Positions 8,950-17,374 of a stretch of 30,675 nt of DNA are shown piece after piece; positions within the stretch are counted from its first letter, which is position 1; each line of letters starts with the position of its first letter. Both the position numbers and the translations under genes were made by a program. The DNA is from Nitrospira sp. (GTDB lineage Bacteria; Nitrospirota; Nitrospiria; Nitrospirales; Nitrospiraceae), in the NCBI GenBank assembly GCA_020697375.1, contig JAJFBJ010000051.1, forward strand, positions 1 through 30,675, given 5' to 3'. The notes under the pieces are model-generated. The model saw nothing but the letters and a program-made list of their open reading frames with translations, did no database searches and was not told the DNA's origin.

Positions 8950-9547
8950 ATGACTCAAACTCTCCGTACTCCAGAGCCTGAAGGGTTTCGCTACCTGCCT
9001 GACTATCTTTCCGCCAACGAGGAACTGGAGATGTTGGAGAGGCTCGAAGGGTTATCCTTTCAACAAGGTGCGCATGCATGGCGTCGTGGCGAAGCGGCGG
9101 GTATTACACTTCGGCTGGCTGTATGGATATGAGTCCTGGCAACTGACGGCTGGACTACCGGTACCGGATTGGCTCTTACCTTTGCGGGACCGAGTCGGCG
9201 CTTTAATAGGCGTGCCTTCGATACAACTGGAAGAGGTGTTAGTCACTCAATATCCCCCTGGAGCTGGAATCGGTTGGCACCGTGATGCGCCGATGTTTGG
9301 TCCGGAGGTCGTCGAGGTCTCTTTCTTAGCGCCATGCAGGTTTCGGTTTCAGCGGAAGCGCGGCGAGATTCGCCAAGTCTCCGAGCGCCTTTTGGAACCG
9401 CGTTCTGCGTACCTCCTGAACGGACCGGCTCGATCCGCCTGGCAACATTCCATCCCGCCGGCAAAGGCCCTGCGTTATTCCATTACCTTTCGCACGCTCA
9501 AAGTGTCCCGTCGGAGTGATACGCCGACTTTGTTCAGGCCCAAATAA
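8950..9547 (+). pseudogene. AlkB-like 2-oxoglutarate/Fe(II) dioxygenase, frameshifted
   Basis: Two overlapping frames make one AlkB-family protein of about 198 aa. Frame one (from ATG 8950) gives MTQTLRTPEPEGFRYLPDYL to LEGLSFQQ. Removing one G at 9067/9068 continues it as VRMHGVVAKRRVLHFGWLYG. All catalytic features are present downstream: the iron-binding HRD in GIGWHRDAPMFG, the second histidine in SAWQHSIPPAKALRYSITFR, and the two arginines that hold 2-oxoglutarate. AlkB enzymes oxidatively remove alkyl lesions from nucleic acids. The single-base insertion in an otherwise intact gene may be a recent mutation or a sequencing error. The second part alone (GTG 9068) lacks the N-terminal substrate lid. 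Confidence 0.85.
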
Positions 9548-9757
9548 GTTACTTACAAGTTGTAACATCATACGTGGGTGACAGTAGCACGCCTTCATAG
9601 ACGCTCACGTAGAGGTCTCTACGGCTCTGTACCGTCTGTCCCAGCCGGGACATTATGTCCTTCGATCTTCGCACTGTTCTTGTCGCGCGAGTGACCACTC
9701 GCAGAGCATCCACTTGATAGATGGCAACTTTATCGCTTGGTCCCATCCTGGAACGGC

Positions 9758-9779
9758 CTTTGCTGATCCTTTGCTGATC
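9758..9779 (+). repeat. Tandem 11-bp repeat CTTTGCTGATC, two copies
   Basis: Two perfect, adjacent copies of CTTTGCTGATC lie 35 bp upstream of the DUF4383 start, in the gap after the alkB-like gene. This could be replication slippage in a leader region or a paired regulator site. No further copies were seen in the window. Confidence 0.7.
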
Positions 9780-9813
9780 TTTGTAGTCGAATACTTCGCA
9801 GGAGGTGAATGCC

Positions 9814-10251
9814 ATGGCGATTTACACCTTTGCCGCAATCATGGGGGCCTTCTTCGTAACGGCTGGGCTGTTAGGGTTTGCGCCAGGTTTTGTCAGCGCG
9901 CCCTCTACTGGCGATCCGTCCTTGGCCATTGAGCAGTCCTATGGCTATCTGTTCGGCCTCTTTCCAATCAACCTGCTGCATAACCTAGTTCATTTCCTCA
10001 TTGGCGTCGCCGGGCTATTGGCATGGCGGAATCTATGGTCGCCGCGAACGTATGCCAGGTTCCTTGGCGGTTTCTATGGTCTATTAGCGGTAATGGGTCT
10101 CATACCGGGGCTCCACACCATGATGGGCCTGGTACCGATTTTCGGGCATGACATCTGGTTACATGCCTTCTCTGCTGCATTGGGGATTTACTTTGGTTGG
10201 CTGTATGCCCCCGTCGGAGCCCCCGCGCAGTCGCGGAGGGCTATGGCCTAG
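9814..10251 (+). CDS. DUF4383 integral membrane protein
   Basis: This 145-aa protein has four hydrophobic segments (about residues 3-28, 44-68, 80-103 and 115-133). It carries the DUF4383 signature GYLFGLFPINLLHNLVHFLI and a second conserved part, HDIWLHAFSAALGIYFGW. DUF4383 proteins are small inner-membrane proteins of unknown role. ATG 9814 is chosen because AGGAGG ends 8 nt before it. The last codons contain a GC-rich inverted repeat (about 10216-10242, one mismatch). It lacks a U-tract, so I do not call it a terminator. Confidence 0.88.
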   Translation: MAIYTFAAIMGAFFVTAGLLGFAPGFVSAPSTGDPSLAIEQSYGYLFGLFPINLLHNLVHFLIGVAGLLAWRNLWSPRTYARFLGGFYGLLAVMGLIPGLHTMMGLVPIFGHDIWLHAFSAALGIYFGWLYAPVGAPAQSRRAMA

Positions 10252-10289
10252 GTGATGAGATTCTGAGGTGTCCTACTTAAGAGCAGAAC

Positions 10290-10514
10290 TTGATATGCGT
10301 GAAAGGCTGCAAAGCCAGAATTGATCAGCCGCATACACAGGATAAACGCTATGTGAGGCGGACGGAGGAAGGCCGCTTCACGACTTCGCAGGATGATGTC
10401 GGTAAGTCCTTAAGACAGGACCGTCGGCAAAAGGCAAAAACGGTCGCAAAAAAAGGGCAGGGCGACCGCGGCGATCCCAAACGAGCGAAATCATCGGCGC
10501 GGGCGTCACGATAG
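10290..10514 (+). CDS. Small basic hypothetical protein
   Basis: The frame encodes about 74 aa, rich in Lys, Arg, Asp and Gly. The core, RYVRRTEEGRFTTSQDDVGK followed by DRRQKAKTVAKKGQGDRGD, resembles a recurring family of very small hydrophilic bacterial proteins. They have a GRF-x(4)-DVG-x-S-L-x-x-DRR pattern and an unknown function. No membrane or signal segment is present. The start is unclear: TTG 10290, GTG 10299 and GTG 10351 are possible and none has a good ribosome site. Conservation begins near 10345. The opposite strand has a competing open frame after an AGGAGG, but its product is low-complexity and looks like a shadow. Confidence 0.55.
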   Translation: MICVKGCKARIDQPHTQDKRYVRRTEEGRFTTSQDDVGKSLRQDRRQKAKTVAKKGQGDRGDPKRAKSSARASR

Positions 10515-10537
10515 TCTTGTTTCACAGATCGCACCTC

Positions 10538-11617
10538 CTACTTCGGCAATTTGGGCATGGTGATCTTGAGCGGCGCGCCGGTCAGCGCTTTGAGAAATTC
10601 CAGCAAGTCGGCTTTTTCCTCAGGCATCAGCCCCAAGGGTTTCATGTAGGGACTGAGATGCGGATTGTCGCCGCCGCCCTGATCGAAAAAGTCGATCACT
10701 TCCTCCAGGGTCTTAAACGCGCCGTCGTGCATGTAGGGAGCCGTCTCGATGATGCTGCGCAAAGTGGGGGTTTTAAAAGCGCCCTTGTCCTTCTCCGCTC
10801 GCGTCACGATGTACCGGCCCAAATCCTCCTTCAACGAGCCGACCTGAGGCACTCCAAGATTATGGAACTGGTTGTCGGTGAAGTTCGGACCGTTATGGCA
10901 GAGGATACAACGCGCTTTACCTTTGAACAGCGCCATGCCTCGCAACGCTGACTCATTCATAGACCCGGCAGTTCCCATCACATGCTTGTCGAACGCGCTG
11001 TTCTGAGACACGATCGTGCGTTCGAACGCCGCAATCGCTTCCGCGATATGTTGCAGGCTGACGCCACCTCCAAACACGAGCTGGAACTGCTTTTGATAGG
11101 CGGCGATCTTTGCGATTTTCGGCACGACCGTGTGATGCTCCTCCGCCATCTCGACGGGATTGTGAATCGGGCCGATCGCCTGCTCTTCCAGCGATCCGGC
11201 GCGGCCGTCCCAAAATTGCAACGGGATGAAGCCTGTATTGTAGACCGTCGGCGATTGTCTGCCCCCGGCCGTGCCGAACGCCCCAATCGATACCTGGCGG
11301 GCATCGGCAAACCCCGTTCCGGGATTGTGGCAAAAGGCACAGGAGACGGTATTGTTCTTGGAGAGCCGTGTGTCGAAATAGAGCTGCTTCCCCAGTTCCA
11401 CTTTCCCCGAATAACTGAGATTGGTCGGTGGTGTGGGTACCTGCGTGGGCATGGGTCCGATGTCCGGCACCGTCAAGCCGTCCAGCGTCACCGTGCCATG
11501 TGGCGCAGAGTCGGATGGAAAAGCATGCGCAATCCAGGGACCGATGACCAACCAGACTGCCAACAGCGGCGTTGAGATGATCAGGATCGGACGGGTAGAG
11601 AACCGTTGAAGCATCAT
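10538..11617 (-). CDS. Di-haem cytochrome c peroxidase (CCP/MauG family)
   Basis: This exported protein is about 359 aa. The N terminus (MMLQRFSTRPILIISTPLLA onward) is a signal peptide that probably ends after WIAHA. Two haem c sites are present: CAFCH (about residue 93) and CILCH (about residue 237). The family segments SPTVYN, QFWDGRAGSLEEQA, GPIHNPVEM, FKTPTLRSI and APYMHDGAFKTLEEVIDFF are also there. Such enzymes reduce periplasmic H2O2 with electrons from c-type cytochromes; the MauG branch oxidises proteins. ATG 11617 (or 11614) follows GGGGGAAA. The in-frame ATG 11641 has no ribosome site and would add eight residues before the signal. It lies directly downstream of a sensory gene cluster on the same strand. 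Confidence 0.93.
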   Translation of the reverse strand: MMLQRFSTRPILIISTPLLAVWLVIGPWIAHAFPSDSAPHGTVTLDGLTVPDIGPMPTQVPTPPTNLSYSGKVELGKQLYFDTRLSKNNTVSCAFCHNPGTGFADARQVSIGAFGTAGGRQSPTVYNTGFIPLQFWDGRAGSLEEQAIGPIHNPVEMAEEHHTVVPKIAKIAAYQKQFQLVFGGGVSLQHIAEAIAAFERTIVSQNSAFDKHVMGTAGSMNESALRGMALFKGKARCILCHNGPNFTDNQFHNLGVPQVGSLKEDLGRYIVTRAEKDKGAFKTPTLRSIIETAPYMHDGAFKTLEEVIDFFDQGGGDNPHLSPYMKPLGLMPEEKADLLEFLKALTGAPLKITMPKLPK

Positions 11618-11707
11618 AACTTTCCCCCAATCGTTAGCCATATCGGCGGCGGTACGACCCTACTCAGCAGTCGGTGGAGGTGTCAAGTTGAGGGAGGTGA
11701 TACGTAC

Positions 11708-12349
11708 TCACTCCAATGGAAACATGACCTTGATCCTTGTGGGGTAAGAAGCTGTCGCATATTGCCCGCCATAGGCCCGAAGGTGCTCTTGAGCCAGCAG
11801 ATCCAATCCGAGGCTGACCCCATCGTCCGGAGCAGACGCCTGAACGACCGAGACTTCTATCCCACCGGCCAATGCCATCAATTTTACTCGCCATGCCACC
11901 GACTGGCGCAGCGCTTGCCCGGTGAACAGATTCTCCACCACCCGATAGAGCCCAATCGCGGTCTTTCTTCCGCATTTGATGGCCGGCGGGCTCACATACT
12001 CAATGGAATATCCGTGATCCTTCGTCAGCCGGTGAACGAGACCTTTCAGCGCTTCGGTGACTGAGAATTCCACGACCTTCGGATACAGGCCAAACTCGAG
12101 CCCCCTCACTTGATCCTGCGCGGCGGTGATAATGCGCTGTACCTCCGCAAAACCCTCGGCTGCGGCGCCGGGGTCACTCGCCTGTTGCTTTCGAATGATG
12201 GAAAGATGCAAAGAGATCAGCGTGAGACTTTGCGCGATCTCATCATGAAGCGTGAGCGCCGCCGCCCGCCTTTCCTCTTCGCGAACGAGGAGCAGCTGAT
12301 GTAGCACAGGCCGAAGGGTGTCATGGTCATGTTGCTCATCGTTACTCAT
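11708..12349 (-). CDS. Histidine-kinase-like protein with degenerate ATPase domain
   Basis: This 213-aa soluble protein starts with a HisKA_3 dimerisation segment, LLLVREEERRAAALTLHDEI. It keeps the phospho-acceptor position His35 and the usual long helix after it (to about residue 110). The HATPase part is recognisable only in outline: AIGLYRVVENLFTGQALRQS aligns with an N-box but lacks the Asn pair. The DxGxG motif is replaced by VVQASAPDDGVSLGLDLLAQ. ATP binding is therefore unlikely. It may be a phosphotransfer or decoy partner of the hybrid kinase 43 bp upstream, or a kinase in decay without frame damage. The open frame and moderate conservation favour a functional pseudokinase. Confidence 0.7.
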   Translation of the reverse strand: MSNDEQHDHDTLRPVLHQLLLVREEERRAAALTLHDEIAQSLTLISLHLSIIRKQQASDPGAAAEGFAEVQRIITAAQDQVRGLEFGLYPKVVEFSVTEALKGLVHRLTKDHGYSIEYVSPPAIKCGRKTAIGLYRVVENLFTGQALRQSVAWRVKLMALAGGIEVSVVQASAPDDGVSLGLDLLAQEHLRAYGGQYATASYPTRIKVMFPLE

Positions 12350-12392
12350 CGCATCATAGGCCTTGATTCACTTTGCGGGCCGAGGTCGAAGA

Positions 12393-14366
12393 TTAGAGAT
12401 TCTGCGTAAACGTTGTGAGGAGACGTTCGAGCTCATCATGATCTACCGGCTTGACCAGGTACGCATCAAATCCTGCCTCTTTCCCGATGTGCAAATATTC
12501 CTGCTGGCCATAACCGGAAACTCCAATAATGCGGAGCTTGCCGCTACCGTCTCGCAGACGCAGTTCCCGGGCGACGGCGAAACCGTCCATTCCTGGAAGC
12601 CCGACATCGAGTAGGACGACGTGCGGCTGAAAGAGTCCGAACCGGTCGAGAGCCTCGATGCCGTTCAGCGCCGTTTCGAGTTCGTGCCCCGACAACTTCA
12701 ACAGAGTCGCCAATGTTGCCACCAGGGCCGGATTATCATCCACCACAAGGATCCGTAATCTTCGCGAGGGCTCACTGACGGCTCTTTCCTGAGCGACTGG
12801 TGCTATTTCTGGAGGCGCGTCGGCTAATGGAACTCGCACGATAAACTCAGTGCCTTGTTCGGCGCCGCCACTGTGCGCCTGAATAGACCCGTTATGGAGC
12901 CCGACGATGCTTCTGGCCAAGGTCAAGCCTATTCCCAGGCCGCCCTCTGTCCGACTGAGTGATTGATCGCCCTGTACGAAGAGATCGAATATGTAAGGCA
13001 GTAACGTCTCGGGGATTCCGGTACCGGCGTCCCGGATGGATAACAGGGCATCCGCCCTGTCCCGCCTTGTGCGGAGCGCCACCCGTCCATGTCCCGGAGT
13101 ATACTTGCCCGCATTGTGAAGGATATTGCCGATGACTTGCGCGAACCGGAAAAAGTCTGCCTCCACCCACAGCGGGTTGGGATCCACATCCACGACCAGA
13201 TCGATGTGGCGCGAGGCCAGGAAGGGTTTCATCGTCTCGATGGCGTGGAATACGATCGCCGACAATTCGGTTCGGGCTTTCTTCAGGGTGATCTTGCCGT
13301 GCGTCATGCGGGAGACGTCCAGCAAATCGTCGATCAGCCTGCGAAGGTGGCGAAGTTGGTCTTCCGCAAGCTGGCAGGTGTCGAGACCAACGTCAGGAAT
13401 CGCGGGAAGCCTCCTCAGCACGGCGAATGCATTGGCGATGGCGGCCAGGGGGTTCCTGAGCTCATGGGCCAGCATGGCGAGGTACTCATCTTTCCGGCGG
13501 TTTTCTTCCAGTAAGCGCTGAGTCTGTTCACGCAAGGAACGTTCCAAATTGCGCTGATTCGTCACCTCGTGAAAGACCAGAACGACGCCCTTGATCACGC
13601 CATCCTCGTCACGAATGGGGGCCGCCCCGTCATCGATGGCCACGCTCGTGCCGTCCCGCGAGATGAGGACCGTATGGTTCGCGAGTCCCGTGATGACGCC
13701 TTCCTCCAAGGTGCGCTGGACGGGGTTTCTCACGGGCAGCCGGGTGTCCTCGTTCACGATATTGAAAATGGTCTCGAGTTCCTGACCGAGCGCGTCAGCC
13801 GCTGTCCAACCAGTGATCGTGCTCGCGCTGGGATTCATAAAGACCACCCGCCCCGCGCGGTCCGTGGCGATGACCGCGTCACTGATACTCGACAACGTGA
13901 CGTGCAACCAACGCTGTTGCCTGGCCAGATCCTTTTCGGCCGCCATCCGGCCTTTTATTTCCCGGTTCAGTTCTTCGATCTGATGCGTGAGAATCGTGAA
14001 TTGATTGGCAACGGCGCGGGGGGTGAGGCGCAAGAGAATGAGAGGCGGTGTGTCATTCGTTCCTTGAGAAAATAGGGCGCCCTCAGCACGAAAATGGTTT
14101 CCTTCTCCATCGCTCGCAGGTGGTTGGAGTAGGAGGCTGCCCAGGGTGAATTGTCGGCTCCTGGCGCACAATTGAAGATAGGACAAGACCTTGTCGGATG
14201 ATGTGAGGGCGTACGCTGTCAGGGGCTGCCCGTGGAGAGCCCCACGGTTTAGTCCGAGTATTGCCAGAAGCTTTCGATTGGCGGCATGAATGAGACCCTC
14301 TCGCGTGACCAACGCGAGGGCGTCGGGAAAAATGTCGGCCCATTGGGAGAACTGCTCCGATCCCAT
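12393..14366 (-). CDS. Hybrid sensor histidine kinase: PAS-PAS-HisKA-HATPase-REC
   Basis: This is a 657-aa cytoplasmic hybrid kinase with no membrane segments. PAS 1 covers about residues 8-115 (ADIFPDALALVTREGLIHAA). A coiled linker follows at about 122-152, then PAS 2 at about 153-270 (SSISDAVIATDRAGRVVFMN). HisKA holds AHELRNPLAAIANAF with His301. HATPase has the N-box VIGNILHNAGKYT (Asn418), RDAGTGIPE and GGLGIGLTLARSIV. A C-terminal receiver (about 538-655) has VVDDN, the phosphoacceptor in LLDVGLPGMDG (Asp587) and a conserved Lys in YLVKPVD. All catalytic residues are present. It starts 7 nt after the MetOD1-like gene ends, so the two form one operon. An output regulator is not encoded beside it. 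Confidence 0.93.
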   Translation of the reverse strand: MGSEQFSQWADIFPDALALVTREGLIHAANRKLLAILGLNRGALHGQPLTAYALTSSDKVLSYLQLCARSRQFTLGSLLLQPPASDGEGNHFRAEGALFSQGTNDTPPLILLRLTPRAVANQFTILTHQIEELNREIKGRMAAEKDLARQQRWLHVTLSSISDAVIATDRAGRVVFMNPSASTITGWTAADALGQELETIFNIVNEDTRLPVRNPVQRTLEEGVITGLANHTVLISRDGTSVAIDDGAAPIRDEDGVIKGVVLVFHEVTNQRNLERSLREQTQRLLEENRRKDEYLAMLAHELRNPLAAIANAFAVLRRLPAIPDVGLDTCQLAEDQLRHLRRLIDDLLDVSRMTHGKITLKKARTELSAIVFHAIETMKPFLASRHIDLVVDVDPNPLWVEADFFRFAQVIGNILHNAGKYTPGHGRVALRTRRDRADALLSIRDAGTGIPETLLPYIFDLFVQGDQSLSRTEGGLGIGLTLARSIVGLHNGSIQAHSGGAEQGTEFIVRVPLADAPPEIAPVAQERAVSEPSRRLRILVVDDNPALVATLATLLKLSGHELETALNGIEALDRFGLFQPHVVLLDVGLPGMDGFAVARELRLRDGSGKLRIIGVSGYGQQEYLHIGKEAGFDAYLVKPVDHDELERLLTTFTQNL

Positions 14367-14373
14367 TTGACGA

Positions 14374-14898
14374 TTAGCCCTTGTAGTACTCTCGGGCCGT
14401 ACTGTCGTCGGAATGGTCGGATGGTTTCAGATGGATGACGACCCGGCAGCCGGGATTTCCGTCGGCGATGGTCTGTTCGAGAACCACTTTGGCATATCCG
14501 AGGTTCTCGGCGGTAATGCCCCCGAATACATTGGAGGTCATCATGCACAGCGACTTCCTCCCGATTACCTTGTCCCCGAACGGACAGGCACGATTGCCTA
14601 GCACAATTTTGTCCTCGTCTTGTTCAATCACAAAAAAGTCGCCTTGAATTCGCCGCTTCAAATCAACCAGGACGCCGGCCACCTGTTGGGCATTCAACGA
14701 GGGGAGCGAGAGGCTGTCTCGGTACATGTCGTTAATCTGTTGGCCCATGCGCTGACCGACGACGCTGACGAATCCCGACGCCTCCTCCAACCCCACCACA
14801 TCGGACAAGGTGCCCGCAAGTTCACGCAGAAGGGTCCGCAAGAACACATCGCGCTCAAGCGGGACATCAACCATGGCCAGTGGCTTCAGTTCGGACAT
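14374..14898 (-). CDS. MetOD1-like (methanogen output domain 1) sensory protein
   Basis: The 174-aa protein matches the pattern of methanogen output domain 1. It has long helices at first ([20 protein letters not shown], then [15 protein letters not shown]), then [21 protein letters not shown] cysteine-containing core, [10 protein letters not shown] and [13 protein letters not shown], is followed by [20 protein letters not shown] and CRVVIHL. This domain is found with sensory proteins and is thought to bind a ligand or metal; the role is not established. ATG 14898 follows AGGAGG with 4 nt between. It is the first gene of a tight pair with the hybrid kinase, so it probably supplies the input or modulates that kinase. 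Confidence 0.8.
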   Translation of the reverse strand: MSELKPLAMVDVPLERDVFLRTLLRELAGTLSDVVGLEEASGFVSVVGQRMGQQINDMYRDSLSLPSLNAQQVAGVLVDLKRRIQGDFFVIEQDEDKIVLGNRACPFGDKVIGRKSLCMMTSNVFGGITAENLGYAKVVLEQTIADGNPGCRVVIHLKPSDHSDDSTAREYYKG

Positions 14899-15227
14899 AG
14901 ACCCTCCTTCGCTGACATGCGATCAGTACACCGTTCCAGATTGTTAGGAATCCAAGACAGGATAAAGCCTCAAACTTCCGACCATATATTACATGAGAGG
15001 ATTTTTCGTAACTAGGAGAAACGATAGTTAATAGACTGATTCAGCTTGGGGTCTAGCGGTCTATGGGGTAGGACGGGGGTTCGCCGTGAGCAAGGCGCAT
15101 GAGGCGCGCCGCAGTCATTCTGGTCTGCATGCATTACTTGTCACGTTCCTAAACTCCTAAGAGCGACATTTTGAAAGTGAACGTGCCGCCCTGGAAGGGT
15201 GCGGAGGATCAGATCTCTGCCCATGCC
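14899..15227. other. Intergenic region upstream of the MetOD1 operon
   Basis: About 330 bp contain the promoter region for the sensory operon and the 3' flank of the PilZ-EamA gene. No convincing ORF or terminator is visible. At 15051-15075 the segment GTCTAGCGGT ... GGTAGGACG matches two parts of the tRNA-Gln D-arm from the start of the window, with 6 extra bases between. It may be a tRNA scrap or chance. Confidence 0.45.
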
Positions 15228-16712
15228 TCAAGTGACCTTCCCGGTATCAGGTATCACTGTCAAACCCACATCGATCGAGATATCTATTAGTGGCTCCCTG
15301 TGCGGCAGTTCGACGCGAGGCAGCAGGCGCAGGTAGCCGAAACAAGGCGCACGTCTGATTAATTCGGTCCCGGCTACGACGGCGAGAGCACCTAGCAAGG
15401 TATAGACCGTTACGGATTCACTTAACCACACATGAGCCAAGCCAATCGTGCAGATAGGAATTAGATTGTGGTACGCGCCGACCACGGCGGGTGAGAGAGA
15501 TTGCAGCGCCCGGGACCGCAACAGGAAGACCGCTGCGGTAGCGGCGCCGATGAAGAGAAGCAGCCAGACCACGAGGGTTGAAAGGCCGGTATGCGGAGCC
15601 GTGCCCCGAGCCGCCTCGCCTGAGAGAATGACAAGTGACGCAGTGCCGAACATCGTCGTATTTGCCGCCCATACCCCGACTCGTTTGATGGTATTTGGAC
15701 TGAGAACGAGATAGCAGGACATCATCAAGGTAAACAGTAAGATCAGCGCATCCCCGACTCCCCAACCAGTTCCCGAGAGTGACGGACCAGCCATGACGGC
15801 GAGAAGGCAGCCGGCCCACGATATGAGGAGGCCGGTCACCGTGGCGACATTGACCTGGTCCTTTTTTTTGGCAATACTGATCAGAGCGGTAAACGTCGGA
15901 AGCAAACTATAAATGATCGCGAAGTGGGTAACGCTGGTATACACGAGACCCCAGGCGCCGATCGGGTAGGCGCCGACGCCGAGCAATCCCAACAGGGTAA
16001 GTTTCCCAAGATGGCCTGCGGTCAGAGCCCTAAGACCCTGGAAATCAAACCACATCGTGATTCCCGCCAGAAAGAGAAATCCAATGACGACTCGGCTGGA
16101 CGCCAATTCGAGAAAATCGACCGAGCTATGCTGGAGCGTGTATTTGATCGCCGGCGTGATGGCACTCACGAGTCCGATCACGCCAAGGAGACAAAGAATG
16201 GGGATCCAATGGTTTACTGGGTGAGCGTCCGTCCAAGATTCAGCTCCTTCGGGTAGGCAAGGCACGGCGACTGTTCCGTCTATGTTGGCGGCGATGAGGC
16301 CCTCTATGAAACGCGAGAGCTGTTCCCTATGTTCAGCCGAAATGTCGATGATGCGCACCCCGAAGCCGGACGGTCGGGCATATGTTACGGCGACGCAACA
16401 GACAATCTCCTCGTGGCTGTCCAACGCACAGGTCAAGCGAACCACCTCGCCCGTCTCCAAGGACGGAACATGAGACTGGAGCTGAAACCCCTGTTCGGTA
16501 AAATCCGTTACGCGGCATTCCGTCCTCTGTCCGTTTCTGATGATATAGCCGGTGCGTTCGATGATTATTCGAGAGTGGTGACGCGGCGAGTTTAAGAAGT
16601 TCACAGTGTGGTTCCCAGGGTGGATCAATAGGTACGGCGTTGCCGATATCGTTTGCACAAGTCCGGCTGTGGGGAAGAGGGATACGAGGGGGGATTCAGC
16701 CCTGACGCCCAT
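15228..16712 (-). CDS. PilZ-EamA fusion: possible c-di-GMP-regulated transporter
   Basis: This is a 494-aa protein with an unusual architecture. Residues about 38-140 form a PilZ domain. RHHSR (44-48) supplies the RxxxR motif and DFTEQG (69-74) the D/NxSxxG motif, with Thr for Ser. These are the c-di-GMP-binding residues. Residues about 165-470 hold ten hydrophobic segments in two EamA repeats, as in drug/metabolite transporters. WGLVYTSVTHFAIIYSLLPT is a typical EamA helix pair, and LGALAVVAGTELIRR lies at the end. A ~25-residue tail follows. The function suggested is export or import of a small metabolite, gated by c-di-GMP. ATG 16712 gives a long leader; GTG 16604, just before NFLNSPRHH, is an equally likely start. 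The gene is monocistronic. Confidence 0.85.
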   Translation of the reverse strand: MGVRAESPLVSLFPTAGLVQTISATPYLLIHPGNHTVNFLNSPRHHSRIIIERTGYIIRNGQRTECRVTDFTEQGFQLQSHVPSLETGEVVRLTCALDSHEEIVCCVAVTYARPSGFGVRIIDISAEHREQLSRFIEGLIAANIDGTVAVPCLPEGAESWTDAHPVNHWIPILCLLGVIGLVSAITPAIKYTLQHSSVDFLELASSRVVIGFLFLAGITMWFDFQGLRALTAGHLGKLTLLGLLGVGAYPIGAWGLVYTSVTHFAIIYSLLPTFTALISIAKKKDQVNVATVTGLLISWAGCLLAVMAGPSLSGTGWGVGDALILLFTLMMSCYLVLSPNTIKRVGVWAANTTMFGTASLVILSGEAARGTAPHTGLSTLVVWLLLFIGAATAAVFLLRSRALQSLSPAVVGAYHNLIPICTIGLAHVWLSESVTVYTLLGALAVVAGTELIRRAPCFGYLRLLPRVELPHREPLIDISIDVGLTVIPDTGKVT

Positions 16713-17374
16713 CCGTCCGCAATGGCGGTCCGCGCTACTTGGTCAGGCTATCACGGGAAGAATAGGCGTCAAGGTTCCTGAGCATTCTCGCAGAAGCGAA
16801 GGGTTCGCACATTGGACAGAAGGCCTTCGATAGGCAGATTGATCGGTTGCCGGAGGAGGCCGTGAGCGCATTCAGAGGCAAGGAATCTGCGTTGCCCGGG
16901 CTGGTCACGCCTGCCTTCAAGTTGTTGGTCTCCGTCGATCCTCAGCAAGCGTCGGTCGTGCAGAATGTTGACAGTCACGTTTCCCAAGCGGGAAGAAGCC
17001 AAGAGTCGGTATTATGATTGAAGGGGAGTAAGAGTTCCCATGTATGGCGCAGTGTCGGCTTGAGTCGGTGGCATAGCGCCGGCAGTCATGGATACCGCAT
17101 ACCTGCTTCTTCAGCTGACCGAATGCTCTCGGTGGCCTCTCTGACATTCCAAATCGGGGCGGCCTCATCTCCTTGCCGAGTTCAGGACGTCCCGATCCAA
17201 ACAGCAAAGATAGGTGCGAAGGAGCCGAAACATCGACCGCTCGGGGTTCCTTTCCATATGCGGGTATCGCGACGGCAATAGCGGTTGACCTTGCATCAGG
17301 CATGGCGGTTGCGCCAGTTGCGCACGAAATGCTGACCGCGACGACGGTGATCGCATCACTACTAGCAGCATTGG
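16713..17374. other. Long intergenic region without a confident gene
   Basis: About 660 bp. Several frames are open on both strands, but none shows a recognisable domain or good ribosome site. A minus-strand frame (16735-16920) includes CPMCEPFASARMLRNLDAY, with a CxxC pair, and might be a remnant of a small zinc-ribbon protein. A plus frame has a hydrophobic run near 17290-17390. Neither is strong enough to call. The region probably holds the promoter of the PilZ-EamA gene and decayed sequence. Confidence 0.4.

Noticed and set aside
9549..9815. 88-codon minus-strand frame with a faint BON-like ending (VSVYEGVLL)
   Set aside because: The similarity is limited to a few residues, the frame covers the leader of DUF4383, and no family core is visible.
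10216..10242. Hairpin at the end of the DUF4383 gene as a terminator
   Set aside because: The repeat lies within the coding sequence, has a mismatch and no T-run after it.
10349..10534. Minus-strand ORF after an AGGAGG, antisense to the small basic protein
   Set aside because: The product is compositionally odd with no pattern, while the plus strand shows a recurrent small-protein motif.
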